Shown here piece by piece: positions 23,701 through 34,765 of a DNA stretch of 64,000 bases. Origin of the DNA: Lasiodiplodia sp. COLG20 (lineage: Eukaryota; Ascomycota; Dothideomycetes; Botryosphaeriales; Botryosphaeriaceae); NCBI GenBank assembly GCA_009801085.1, contig VNWV01000004.1, positions 496,001-560,000 of the forward strand, in the 5' to 3' direction. The notes beneath the pieces were generated by a model. The model had not been told where the DNA came from. It ran no database searches and saw only the letters and a list, made by a program, of their open reading frames with translations. The number at the start of each line of letters is the position of its first letter. Positions within the stretch are counted from its first letter, which is position 1. The position numbers and the translations under genes were made by a program.

Positions 23701-24431
23701 GCGGCAGTGGTGCTACCGCTGAAATGGTGAAGAGCGCCCGGACGGCCCCGGCCTTGGATGCTCTCCTCCAGGAGCTCTCTCCGATCTATACCATCACTGC
23801 AGAGATACTGGAAAGCATGGACAGCCTCGAAAAGATGGACATACTACTGTGGTACGATGAGCATGTCGTTCCAACCGAGCGCGTGGTGTTGAACGCTCTG
23901 GATCATTTGGACAGCCGCTGGGACTTGAACAACCCGAAGAACCATTGGCCCATCCTTCAATTCATTTGGGAGAGGAATCCGTCCATCACGGTGTCGGAGG
24001 AAATGCTTCTGTTGGCAAAACATCCCAACGACATGGACTTCCTCATGTCACGCGCAACACCCGATCTCGCGATCACCGACGCTGTTTTCCGCGCCGCTAT
24101 TCGACCGCCGGTGACGCCCGCCATGTTCCGTGCCTTGTTCTCGCACCGAAAGGACCTGCGCGTCACCGACAGCGTTGCTTGCGAGGCTGTGCGCAGAGAC
24201 AATAGCGCCAAGGTCTGGGAAGTGCTGCTTGAATATCAACCGCAACTGGAGGTGACGGCAGAATTGCTCGATGATACCGATTTGACGGTGGAGTGGGTTG
24301 AGCTGATGAAGAAATATGGCAAGACGGTCGTCTTTAGCGACTCGATGCGTGACTCGATCGAGCGGAGGTTGCTGAGTCCAAGCCTGGCGACACTGAGGCA
24401 AATGATATATTCATTGAAAAGGCGATCCTAG
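17726..24431 (+). CDS. Giant ankyrin-repeat protein with NACHT-like N-terminal region, split by a frameshift
   Basis: The first ATG of the open frame is 17726. The frame runs to a stop at 22384, while a second overlapping frame carries on to TAG 24431. The switch falls in a run of nine G at 22276-22284. With eight G the protein would be continuous, about 2234 residues, and the ankyrin pattern would pass straight through the join. The N-terminal 500 residues look helical, like the domain preceding NACHT in fungal STAND proteins. PIVVLLDKVSEQ then ILLASTGQ resemble Walker B and sensor segments, but no GxxxxGKS/T P-loop is present. Ankyrin units cover about 500-1950, including GADPRVVGGRHLTALRAASR-type repeats. 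The C-terminal 300 residues hold degenerate repeats beginning (I/V)T-x-(A/E/D). Plausibly a nonself-sensing or scaffold protein; activity as a STAND switch is doubtful without a P-loop. Confidence 0.78.
19763..19876 (+). repeat. Perfect 57-bp tandem duplication inside the ankyrin gene
   Basis: Two identical 57-bp units (19763-19819 and 19820-19876) start GCGCTGCTCGG; a few bases of a third follow. In the protein they give the 19-residue unit ALLGGGASAGADHAMRVAG twice, in frame. Perfect identity indicates a recent duplication. Confidence 0.92.
22276..22284 (+). repeat. Nine-G homopolymer at the ankyrin frame break
   Basis: Nine consecutive G. One G fewer joins the two ankyrin reading frames. 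Such runs are prone both to replication slippage and to sequencing error. Confidence 0.85.
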
Positions 24432-25181
24432 TAGTCTAGAATGTTACTGTGGAGCGGTGAGTAATAGAGAATAAATAAGCCAAGTGGTTTCGATGTGGTC
24501 CAGAGCATCCTGAAGGGTAGAAAATAGCATGACTGGCTTCTTACCTACCACAGCAGTAAGAACAAAAGGGCTCTTGATCAAGGTTTGGACGAGAATACAA
24601 AACAAAAATGGAGAACAAGTGTCCACGGCCTTCGGCCAGGCAAGAGCTCGTATTTGGTATGGGAATACCACCTCAGGGTTTCTCGGGGAACCGCCGAGAA
24701 TGCGGCGCTGTGCCGATGTTCCGCGGGCAGACGCCGACGGAATGACGCAACGATGGCACAATCGTTATTATCCCCTTGTTGTCACTGACGCGCTGTAACA
24801 CTTCCTCGGCTACAAGATCTATCATTGTGTTTCATACACAGGCCTCCATTGACATTGGCCACCCGTCATCCCCTCACCGGCCGTAAACCATTAGCGGCGT
24901 CAGACCCGCTTCCTTCCAATCGAATTTGTATCATGTGTCAGTAACATTCGCTTGATTTGTAACATGGTCTGCTCATTTCTCACCAGTGCTCTTTAGCCGA
25001 TACTAAGCAAAGTTCAATGCGTTCCACGCCGCTCGCCAGTCGATTCAATTGTTTTTTTTCTCTCTCTACTCTCTAGAGCCTGGAGCCGTTGCATACCCCA
25101 GAAATGCGCATCTTGCCTCTTCGTTCAATGTCGATCGAACTTTGAATGTCCATTTCCTCTTTCGTCACACGGAACGCCGCC
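24432..25181. other. Intergenic
   Basis: 0.75 kb between the ankyrin gene and the DHA1 transporter, with a pyrimidine-rich stretch at 25049-25080 just upstream of the transporter start. ORFs here are short and featureless. Confidence 0.6.
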
Positions 25182-27002
25182 ATGTCTCACAACCAGTCTA
25201 CCACGCCCGCCGCTGTGCTCGCGGAAAGTGAGCAGCAATCTCTACCTGTGCAAGCAAAAAGTCACTTTTCTGAAGGCCACCCTGACGCTGCCGTCAGCCT
25301 CAACGATGGCGGTGACAAGGCCGTCAACAACGACGCGCAGCCGACCCAACTCAAGCACAGCGCCAACACATCCACCAGTCACACGGGCCACCGCACCGAC
25401 GATGCCATCTACGACAAGTTTCCGCTCTACCGCAAACATATCATCACTGTCGTAGTGTCTTTCTGCGGCTTCCTGGCTCCCATATCCAGCACCTCAATCC
25501 TAGCCGCTATTCCGGAGGTCGCCGCCACGTACAACACAACCGGGACTACCATCAACATCAGCAATGCACTCTACATGCTGTTCATGGGCCTCAGTCCGCT
25601 ATTCTGGGGTCCCATTGGAGGGGTTTGGGGCCGGAGATCGGTATGCAATGGACCCCGCTGTTGTACTGTCAGCCGCTTGAAGCATCAGTCTGCTTCTGAT
25701 ACGGAGTCCAAATGTTCATGAAGAACCTCATCTGATACATCCTCTTGTAGGCTTCCCTCGGTAGCGCTCTGACCTTCACCGCATTTTCTGTGGGAACGGC
25801 GCTCGCGCCCAATCTCGCAGCCTACTACGTTTTCCGTATCTTGACGGCATTCCAGGGCACTTCGTTTTTAGTCATCGGGTCTGCGTGTATTGGCGACATC
25901 TTTCACCCTGTAAGCACGACAACCTCGATCACGCTAGAGACCACTCTCTGACCACTACCCCTCCAGACTGAACGTGGGACGGCCCTGGCATGGTTTCTCT
26001 CAGGCATGCTGGTGGGTCCAGCATTTGGGCCCTTCATCGGCGGTATTATTGTCACGTTTCGCTCGTGGCGCGATATATTTTGGCTCCAAACAGCACTGGG
26101 TGGCTTTGGGTTTCTACTCATTCTGTTTCTACTGCCGGAAACGATACACTATCAACGCAGCATCGAATTTAAGAATCTCAAGGCCACCGAAAAGGCGGCG
26201 AAGATATGGCAATGGACCAATCCTTGGCGGGTCCTTCGGCTGTATCGGTATCCCAACTTGATTACTACGGTAAGCATCTATTCACACCATCGATTCTAAA
26301 CACGACGAATAGCTCACAACTGTGTAGAGCCTGGCATCCTCCTCCCTCATCTGGAATATGTACTCGCTACTCACCCCGATCCGCTACGTCCTGAACCCGC
26401 GCTTTCATCTTACGTCACCTCTTCAATCTGGACTTTTTTACATAGCGCCAGGCTGCGGGTATCTTCTCGGCACATTCTTTGGTGGGCGCTGGGCAGATTA
26501 TATTGTGCGCAAATGGATTCGGAAACGTGACGGTGAGCGTGTACCTGAAGATCGGCTACGCGCATGCGTACCGTTTCTCGGGGTGGTACTGCCCTGCTGC
26601 ATGCTGATCTATGGCTGGAGCATCGAAAAAGAGAAGGGTGGTATTCCATTGCCTGTGGTCTTTATGTTTTTACAAGGTGTTGCGCAGCTATTCAGCTTCC
26701 CTTGTTTAAACACGTATTGCCTGGATGTGATGCAGGGCCAGAGTGCAGAGGTGACGGCGGCAAACTACGTCATGCGTTACGCCTTTGCTGCGCTCGGCTC
26801 TGCATTCTGTCTACCAGCCATCGAAAAGATCGGTGTTGGTGGATTTTCAACCATTTCGGCTGGATTTCTAATCTTCGGAGCCGGCTTAACCTGGATGACA
26901 ACCCAGTTCGGACGAGGCTGGAGGGACGCTGTCGATGAGAGGAAGAAGGAGCGGGGTGCCGAAGAGGGCCGTGTAGGCACCAATGAGAATGATGCGGCTT
27001 GA
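25182..27002 (+). CDS. MFS transporter of the DHA1 drug:H+ antiporter type
   Basis: The exons are 25182-25640, 25751-25909, 25967-26269 and 26328-27002; the introns are 110, 57 and 58 nt with good GT-AG sites. The protein has about 531 residues. The ATG at 25182 sits in a strong context (GCCGCCATGT); another in-frame ATG at 25146 is possible. A charged 80-residue N-terminal tail precedes FPLYRKHIITVVVSFCGFLAPISSTS, the classical first membrane span of this family. The family motif near the loop between spans 2 and 3 is GPIGGVWGRRS. About 12 membrane spans are visible, with a long central loop between the halves, as in Qdr/Dtr-type carriers. Role: plasma-membrane efflux of drugs, polyamines or weak acids, by family. 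All frames join cleanly, so this gene looks intact. Confidence 0.88.
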
Positions 27003-28175
27003 TTGCACAAAACCATCCGTCGAAAAGACCGGAGTGGCAAAACGAAGGATGGCAACCCGCAGGCTCCCGCAGGCTCCAGCAAGGCTGAACTCTTGGCAAT
27101 TTCAAAGCAACCAAATCCGGAGATAGTGCAATGAGCCATCTCCGAGGTCATCAGGAAAGCTCCCGAAAAAGCGGCAGCAAGAGCCGCGTTCCTGCAGCCA
27201 CTCGCTAATCCCCGTGTGCCTCCGATCCAACTACTGGAGGGGGGATGTCGGGTGTAACCACGCGAAGATACTCATTTCGTTCGATCATCGACTGCGATTA
27301 TCTTGGCCTAGACTTTGCCAGCGATATTTCTTGGCATGATAATAGTCCTGCAGCATGGCTTGTTCGTTGTTACAAGCTTGCATCTTCCACGTGGTCCGTG
27401 ATGGTCAGGGCCTAAATTATGGGGGAGCTTGAGCCCACGTTTATAGGTCAGCCTATCATATCGTGGACGTGGCCACCGTCACTACTTGTTCTAAATTCCC
27501 GCTCTTCTACACGCCATCTATTGAGTGCTCGCACCCTCTAGTCTTCTCAAAAGTCAACAGGTGACTGGTATTTTTTTGTTGAAAAAAGTCATGTTAGCCG
27601 TTAACCGCAAGAGGAGCCAGTAGATGCTAATTTCGGGACCAAAAGAGTCTAAATTATGATTCAGAACATGTATTGGGGGCCAAAAGCAGATCAGGTGGAA
27701 ACACGGCAGGATTTGCGGGGGTCTAGCGCCCATCACAAGTTTCACGCCACGCCGCCAGCGAGCTATCTTTAGGGTAAAACATCTGCGCGGCTCTCCAATC
27801 GCGTAAATCTGTGCAGTCCTGATTGGATATCATATGCGCCCCCAAAGCTGTACAACGCTGACTGAAGCTGAGGGGCTTGATCAAAAAGTCATTGTCCAGC
27901 CTCGCCCCTCTATCGCCACTCGTTAGCCGGTGGCTACATGCGAGAGTGATTTCTAATCGGCCCAGTTTCGGTCTTATTAGGACTTTTCGCTTTTTTGTAC
28001 CGCTTTCTGAACTTTTCTCATAAGTCAACCTGAGGTTGCACTACCCCGGAAGGCTGTGAACGTTAACCACCGCGCCGGGGATGCTACTCGTGTCTCGTCC
28101 ATGACGCTTCAACATTAATGCCTCAACCTTCCTCCCCTGCCTTTCCAGGTCCCAAACTCCGGAAATCTGAGGAAC
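27003..28175. other. Intergenic
   Basis: 1.17 kb. A minus-strand open frame at 27723-28028 has no ATG near its start and no recognisable domain. Nothing else was recognised; the 3' part must hold the promoter of the DUF2235-GTPase gene. Confidence 0.55.
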
Positions 28176-31100
28176 ATGAGGGTAACCAGGAGAATCATCG
28201 TATGCGTTGACGGTACCTGGTACAACGCTGATGGGAAAGAAGGTAATTGACTCCTGTCAATTGTACCTCCGAGGCTAAATTTTCTTCTCTACAGGGAAAA
28301 GCGAAGGAAACAACAGCAACACTTTCCGCATATATGCGTCAATTAAGCAAGGTGTCGTTGAACAAGAGAGTGGTAGGATCGAACAGGTATGACCGGGTCA
28401 AACCTCCGTCCTTTCTCGCTTAAAGCTCAAGAGATGCGTAGGTCGCCAAATACTTCCACGGAATAGGCGTCAAGAAAAATACGTTTGACAAATTCAACGA
28501 TGGAATCTCAGGGGAAGGCTGCAAAGATCTTATAAGAGATGTCTATCAAGTAAGTAAAAAGTCAGACATCTAGCTGAATAGCTTACTCAATACCTGCGTA
28601 GTATATCTGCAAACAAGTCCAGACACCAAAAGATGAAGTGTGGTTGTACGGATTCAGCCGCGGAGCCTGTAAGTATATCGAAGAAACCAGTATCAACGTT
28701 GTGTACTCAAGCATCCCTTCAGACATTGTTCGAGCCGTAGCAGGACTTCTGCATCATATCTCTGTGCTTGCAGATACACCTGACGCCGAGTTTAACAAGG
28801 ATTATCAAGAGGCTTTAGGCTTCTTGACCAGCAAGCAACAAAAAAGTATTAGGGCGCAGGGAGAGGTATAGAAGTCCTATCCCTTTCGTTCACCCATAAC
28901 TATGCTGACTCTGTCCACAGTTGTATCATTATCTGTAATGCTTCTTCATCAATACGTGTGAAGCCGAGCACTGACATGCAACGTGTAGTTCAACAAAAAC
29001 CCGACCCTCGCCAATCATTCAGTTCCTTGGTGCCTTCGACACAGTGAAGAAGGCTAATGATCCTGTCCCCCACGATATCTCTTTCAACGAATCAATCATA
29101 CATGCCAGACACGCTGTTGCACTCAACGAGGACCGCCGCCATTTTCTGCCTGAGCTCTTTGAGACTACATCAACAGCCGTTCCGGGTGGAAGGTCTCTGA
29201 TACAAGCTTGGTTTGTCGGCGCGCACGCTGATATTGGAGGCGGAGCCTCTGATGATGGACTGGCACTGTATCCTTTGCAGTGGATGTTTGTGGAGAGCAG
29301 AGCATGCGGTCTTGTACTGGAACACAGACCTGATAAGAGGGCCTTCATTGACAACCCACTGACTCTGACGTTTCCCGAGGAATCCACCGCAGAGGACCTA
29401 GTTTGGAAGTTCAAGTACAACAACGGTATCGAAGTCAGCATGCTCGATCTGCGGAAATCTCACGATCACGGCAATCTCCAGAAATGGCCTCGCAAGAAGT
29501 TGAAGAAACGTTCTGTCGTTGAGCCATCCACTCACATGGTCAGGATCAACCCGGGTATGAAAACAAGTATTGGCCTTAATGGAGACCGCCGCCCTTTTGT
29601 GAACGGAAATCTGCAAGGTTACTGCCAGGAAGGTCTGTGAAGCTTCCGAGAAATCCATAACATACAAGGTACTAACAATATTGTTAGATCCAAATGGAAC
29701 AATCGTACACCCCTCGGTGTACTTCGTTCTGGAAACATACCCAAGACTTGGAATCGAAAAGGCTTTGAAGCACTTGACACATAATCTTCAGGAGTTCCGG
29801 TTTTCTTACATGATGTCAAGGGGTCCAGATCCGTGGATAAGGACGAGGGAATTCGAAATGACAGTGCGCAGCTGTCGCATCTTGATTTGCGGAAATACAG
29901 GAGTTGGGAAATCGACTTTACTCAACCGCGTCTTTGGCCTAGAAATGGTGAATACACATATTCCCTTTGACCCTTCTTAATGTTAAGTCTTTTTCAAGTC
30001 ACAGGAAAACGAGGGGACGAGAGGAAAACACGACATAGATGAGGGATTTGAGAGCGACCAACATCCAGGCATCATCATTCACGATTCCGAAGGATTCCAA
30101 TCCGGAAATAAGAAAGAGGTTACTGCCTTTGAAACGTTCATCAAAAAACGATCTCCAGATGCGAATCCCGAGGAAAGGCTCCATGCTGTTTGGTATGAAA
30201 CTCATTGAATACGAAAACACGAGTAGAGACTGAATAGAATATAGGATTTGCATTGAAGCAGATACCGCACGGCCGATTCAAACAGCAATGGAAAACGTCA
30301 TTGGGACCCTCACCAAGTATGCGCCAAACATTCCTGTCTTCATAGTTGCTACGAAGAAAGACAGGTACTTGAAAGATCGAGACGACATCGAAAAGGAAGA
30401 CATCAAAGCCATCGAGTCCTCGCTAGATGTGTCTCCTGATACCAGAGCAAAGGTGGATACGATACTTCAACAACGTCAGAAGTTCTTTGAGAACTCTTTC
30501 AATAGTGATTGCCGAGGTTTCAGGAAAGATCACATGTGGTTTGCATTCGTCTCGAAATGTAAGCTCCTTAGCGGATTGTTTTCAGCGAACGACCTGTTAC
30601 TGATGTGATATCAGATGATCAGCAGTCTATTCAAGCACTAGTGAATCGCACCGTTGACGAGATAGCCGATGACAGCGTATACATGAGTTTGATAGCAGCT
30701 CAGGTCTGCGATGTTCAGCCCAAAGTCGATCTGGCCATCAACGAAACAATACGTTTCCTTGGTCATGCCATCCGTACCATGTACGTAGCAAGTCCAGCGC
30801 TGATTGGGGCTGGGGTAGTTGCGCCTACAGTGTCCCGCCTCCTCTGCAACAGGATCATCCGCTGCTTCGGGTTCCCGAAAATCGAGGCAAAGTACGTGGA
30901 CGATATCATGAGCAAGGTCGTCTGGTCGAACCTCGCGAAGTTCATGACGCAGACCTTCGCGCCAGACACGACGGTTGCAGGAGGCATGGCAGCGCTGACT
31001 CTCGTCACCGGAGGTATCGCGCTCATTCCCGGTATCCCATTTTTGGAGACACCACCAGCCGCGCGCTTGATCATAAAGTGTGCATGCGACTTGATTCTCA

Positions 31101-31495
31101 TTCTGCAATGCGCCTTCCAGTCCGGGAACAACAAATTTGTCACAAATGAAGAGATCCGCGCTGCCACAATCGAATACAAAACCAAAGGTCGATCTCGAAC
31201 GGGAGGAGTCGGCGAGTCCATTCGCGATATTGTCCACAAGGAAATCAACAAGCTCATTCCGTTGATGCCGTCCAGGCAGGCAGCCCGCATGCTGTCGAAC
31301 AGCAACAAATCTCGCATACACGCCACTATGAAGGATATCATCAGCGACAATGCTTTCAGGAAGGAGGACCCCACACTCTTTCGACAGGATTCCATCTCAA
31401 CTTCAAGTCTCCTCAGTTCATCCAGTTCTTCTACGGAGGTAGAGGAGATAAGTGTTTTGTTCAAAAGCAAAGAGGGTGGTGGAGTAGTATTGTGA
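28176..31495 (+). CDS. DUF2235 (Tle1-like) alpha/beta hydrolase fused to a P-loop GTPase
   Basis: Eleven exons: 28176-28242, 28295-28386, 28442-28549, 28602-28668, 28723-28865, 28921-28934 (14 nt), 28989-29632, 29688-29947, 30005-30192, 30245-30558 and 30615-31495. All phases agree, giving about 925 residues. The N-terminal half is DUF2235: CVDGTWYN (9-16), nucleophile elbow GFSRGAY (about 106-112), FLGAFDT, WFVGAHADIGGG (about 238-249) and HPSVY (His about 386). These supply a Ser-Asp-His set as in Tle1-type lipases. The second half is a GTPase: G1 GNTGVGKST (about 446-454), G3 DSEGF (about 491) and G4 TKKD (about 563). A hydrophobic region (VAGGMAALTLVTGGIALIPGI) and a Ser-rich tail end the protein. 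Inference: a GTP-controlled hydrolase, perhaps acting on lipids at a membrane. It looks intact. Exact substrate and role are unknown. Confidence 0.85.
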
Positions 31496-32599
31496 TTAAT
31501 CCGCGAAGCTTGGGTACAAGGCGAGCATTGTGGGCGTTATGAAATGGTTTTCGGACTCGAGAATATGCTACAGATCAACTGCATGGATTCCTTCCCAATT
31601 TATCTACACTTTTCTGTTCTTTGAAAAAGCCTTCTGTTTGTTTACATAATACAAACTAATATACACATGGTAAATGAACTTTAGCCGATCCGAATATGTC
31701 TTCTTCTTGCTAATATGGTGTGAGATTGCCTGCCGAGAGAACAAGGCAGCCACGCGGTAAGCTGCTTTGAGATATGAACGCATCGTCGACTGCACAAGAA
31801 GAGAGTGAAGATGAAGAAGGGATTAGCCTCTACGAATGCGTGGGGTTGAGCCACAGAGCGTGCGACGTTTTTCATAGGATGCCTCCGATTTCGTGAAACG
31901 AAAGTTTGAGGAGCAAGGATGCTTGGAGGGGCGTTACTCCCGCGTTACATCTTGGCACGGAAAGCCACAGAATCAATACGATTCCAAATATGAGCTGGTA
32001 GCAGCCGTCCAGAATCGCTTAAGCCGATGTTGCACCACAGAGATCCGACAAGAGTCTTCCATTTCATTTCAGAAGGTGTGACAGTTGTCAGGCAGCCGCG
32101 AGGCTACCTTTGAGTATGATCCATGAGAAAACCCATTACTTGGCTTTACCTCTACTATTTTCAAATTCGCCTTGCATATTATCAAAGAGATCTGGAACGA
32201 GATCCATTTCCAAGTCGTCCCCGAAATGAGCTACGAAAACATCTAGATAAGAGCAAACCATTTTACCGTCAAGCAAGCTTGCACAAGGTGGGAGAGGTTA
32301 GCGGCCAAGACCTGTTGTATAACCTAAAGGTAGCAAACAAAGTGAGGAGAGTTGGCACGGGATCCAGTGCGTGTGCACCGTATGTACTGCTGCAAGACCT
32401 GAGGAAGGGGATATCATCGGCATGAAAGATCAAATTCAGCCGTCATACAATCCTCAGCTTTGCAGCCTTGTGGTGGTTTATACACAGTCCCTCCCATCAC
32501 GTCTCAAACCCACACTTTTTGGTCACCCTGGTTCCATATCATATTATCTTGTTCTACTCCACACAAATCCACAGCTTCCGTACGTGGTTGCGTCCAATA
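31496..32599. other. Intergenic
   Basis: 1.1 kb without a credible gene; the short ORFs on both strands have no family features. It includes the promoter of the Cys-rich membrane protein gene. Confidence 0.6.
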
Positions 32600-33390
32600 A
32601 TGACTCGGACTTGTTACTTTCCTAGTAAAAAGATCGCCTCAGATGATACCCCATGTAATGCGACCGTGGAGAATTCAGCATGTTGTAGCATGCTTGCAAC
32701 CTGCTTGGTCAACGGAGTCTGTATGAAAGACGGAATCTCATCTCGCGGGTCCTGCACCGACCAAAACTGGAAGAGCGACGCTTGCGCCCCGGTGTGTCAA
32801 TACTGTAAGCCCCTGGCCTGAATTCAATTTAAATACTCCGCTGATACCTGGGCTTTGATGTACATAGATAATCAAGACGGTGGTGCCGTTATCCGTTTAT
32901 GCGAGAACACAGAGACAACAGATAACACTTGGACCTGTGAGGAAGCGGCTGCAACAATTCTGATGTCACATTCACTTTGGACAATCTCAAGCCTTCTCTT
33001 CGCCCGGAAGAATTGTCTAGCTTGTATAGTGAGGTCTTCGGTAATCAAGAGGCAACTAGTACGACTACAAGCTCTACGGAATCAGCGAATGCGAATACTA
33101 CGGCGGCTTGTGCGGCATCGCTCTCGAATGGTCAGATTGCCGGCGTTGGTGCGGGAATTGGGGTACCGTTACTTATCGCGTTTTCAGTAGTACTATGGCT
33201 ACTCTTCGCGGAGAAAAAGAAGCGCAAGGCCTTGATCTCCACAGAAGGTCTATCGAAAGAACACTGCCCGCATTCTTTTCATGAGTCAAGAGATCACAAG
33301 CCGATCAAATACAACGCAGAGCTTCCGAATGATGGAAGGCAGGAACTCCCGGGGGAATTGCAGGAGGGAAGATCAGCTTCATGCTCATGA
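32600..33390 (+). pseudogene. Cys-rich single-pass membrane protein, paralogue 1, frameshifted
   Basis: Exon 1 is 32600-32804, the intron 32805-32867, exon 2 32868-33390. Exon 1 encodes a Cys-rich ectodomain (CYFPSKK, ENSACC, CLVNGVC, SRGSCTD). The frame continues to NTWTC, but the part matching the paralogue at 42845-43622 (GSGCNNSD, SLRPEELSSLYSEVFG, then the membrane span GVPLLIAFSVVLWLLF and a basic KKKRK tail) lies in another frame. Aligning the two genes, the difference is two extra bases (GA at 32939-32940) right after the TGT codon. No GT-AG intron fixes it. As it stands the product would lose the membrane span and tail. Either it is a recent pseudogene or there is a sequence error. 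No signal peptide is seen in either paralogue. Function unknown. Confidence 0.72.
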
Positions 33391-33740
33391 GTCATTATCC
33401 ATTGTGCACAGCTTCTCTAGCCGGTTTCTATCTCAGTCGACATATATGACATTCCTTCTTGATAAGTTCGAATCGTATAACCGGCGTGATCATCGGGTCA
33501 TGCAACAAGATTTTCAATCACACGTACACTATGTCCCCCACTCAATCTCCTTATAATGATTATTCACCGTCGCGGTCTTACTATACACATCCTTGGCCTC
33601 CACTTGCCTCCGATAAGCATCGTGTTCAGTAGTAACCTTAGGGTGGAACGCGCTGCAGCAATATTCATGGTTTACAAAAGGCTCTTACAGTAGGCCTGTT
33701 AGCCTTCCATCTTCCCTACACTGCACCAACCACTCTCACT
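33391..33740. other. Intergenic between convergent genes
   Basis: 0.35 kb between the 3' ends of the membrane protein gene and the cupin gene. Nothing recognised. Confidence 0.6.
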
Positions 33741-34352
33741 TCACCGAATAAACTGCTCCACAAACCCCTCCCCCAACCCAACCTCCTCATAATGCTTCTT
33801 CGCCGCCGCAATCTTACTAAACACATCCTCAACCCCGACCGGCCTCCCATCCACATCCACATACACATACGCCCCCGTGACATGAAACAGCGTCATCATC
33901 TCCACCGCCTCCTCCCCTTCACTCCCTTCCTCCCCCGCTGGCACCTCCAACGTATGAATATCCCCCGGCGTCTCAAACGCATAGCTCCCCGGCGTCGCCC
34001 ACCACTCGTGCTCGAGGTAGTGCCAGCGCCCGCGCAGCGTCAGCGCATGCACGGGCCCGGCGTGCCGGTGCCGCGACAAGATCCCGCTGCGCCGCACGCG
34101 CAGGATGTTGACGAAGAAGCCCTGGCTCGCCGACAGGAACAGCGGCCGGAACCACACGCCCGGCGCCTGCGGCACCCAGAGGCGGGCGTCCGTGGCGTCG
34201 AGGTCGAGGGCGGCCGGGATGAGCAGGTCGGGCAGCGTGTTGGGCAGCGGCGGGCCGCGGTAGGGGATGGGTTGTTGTTGGTCGGCGCGGAGGGAGGGGC
34301 CGGTGGTGGCCGGTGGTGGTGGTGGTGCGGGGGTGGGTGGTGTTGAGGCCAT
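33741..34352 (-). CDS. Cupin dioxygenase, 2,4'-dihydroxyacetophenone dioxygenase-like
   Basis: One exon of 203 residues, from ATG 34352 to TGA 33741. A Pro/Ala-rich N-terminus of about 35 residues precedes a single cupin domain. The first cupin motif is SRHRHAGPVHALTLRGRWHYLEH and the second lies around PGDIHTLEV. The GPVHxxTLxGxWxYLEH pattern is that of the 2,4'-dihydroxyacetophenone dioxygenase family, iron enzymes that cleave the bond between a carbonyl and a neighbouring hydroxylated carbon. The His residues of motif 1 and the motif 2 His would bind the metal. Its upstream region has two copies of a GCGCC-N3-GGCGG palindrome that also occurs by the aminotransferase, its regulator and the amino acid permease, suggesting joint control. 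The actual substrate is not shown. Confidence 0.8.
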   Translation of the reverse strand: MASTPPTPAPPPPPATTGPSLRADQQQPIPYRGPPLPNTLPDLLIPAALDLDATDARLWVPQAPGVWFRPLFLSASQGFFVNILRVRRSGILSRHRHAGPVHALTLRGRWHYLEHEWWATPGSYAFETPGDIHTLEVPAGEEGSEGEEAVEMMTLFHVTGAYVYVDVDGRPVGVEDVFSKIAAAKKHYEEVGLGEGFVEQFIR

Positions 34353-34624
34353 GTTATTGATGGTTCTGTGGGAATGATGAGATGCTGCCTGGGATTTGGA
34401 TGGTCCGTAGGGATTGCGTGGTGGATGCTTACTATCTGACGTTGCAATTTGATGTAGGAGGTGAAGTTATGAGGGGGTGATGCGTGCTACTGAGACACAA
34501 GCTTAAGAACAGCCGCTTTATGAATGCCGGCCATATGAAATGGGGGCTTACATCGAGGTAGTCATTCGAGAAGTTCGCTGCTGGTCGCATGATGCAGTCT
34601 TGTTCGGCCTATCGATGTTACATG

Positions 34625-34637
34625 GCGCCATTGGCGG
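34625..34637. promoter_or_regulatory. Palindrome GCGCC-ATT-GGCGG, site 1
   Basis: Exact match to the 5+3+5 palindrome found at four places in the 34.6-38.7 kb block, about 270-285 bp upstream of the cupin ATG. Being an operator is inferred from recurrence. Confidence 0.55.
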
Positions 34638-34663
34638 TGCAGCTAAGTACCCCACGAGGAAGC

Positions 34664-34676
34664 CCGCCATTGGCGC
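34664..34676. promoter_or_regulatory. Palindrome GCGCC-AAT-GGCGG (reverse strand), site 2
   Basis: Read on the plus strand as CCGCCATTGGCGC. It lies 39 bp from site 1, about 3.7 helical turns. Confidence 0.55.
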
Positions 34677-34765
34677 CACGCTAGGAAAATATCCCCGAAA
34701 CAGCCGTTTATTTGATACTTGTGAGGTGGAAAACGGAGCAAGATGTCAAAAATCATTCTACTAAT

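Larger units (their letters stand above)
34353..34765. promoter_or_regulatory. Cupin promoter region with two palindromic sites
   Basis: 0.41 kb upstream of the cupin start and downstream of the Zn2Cys6 gene. It contains GCGCCATTGGCGG at 34625-34637 and CCGCCATTGGCGC at 34664-34676, the same palindrome in opposite orientations. No ORF of note. Confidence 0.6.

Noticed and set aside
24529..24798. Short open frame downstream of the ankyrin gene
   Set aside because: Low-complexity, featureless translation, with no intron signals or conserved residues.
27723..28028. 101-codon minus-strand open frame
   Set aside because: It has no ATG near its start, no domain-like sequence and no splice partner; treated as chance.
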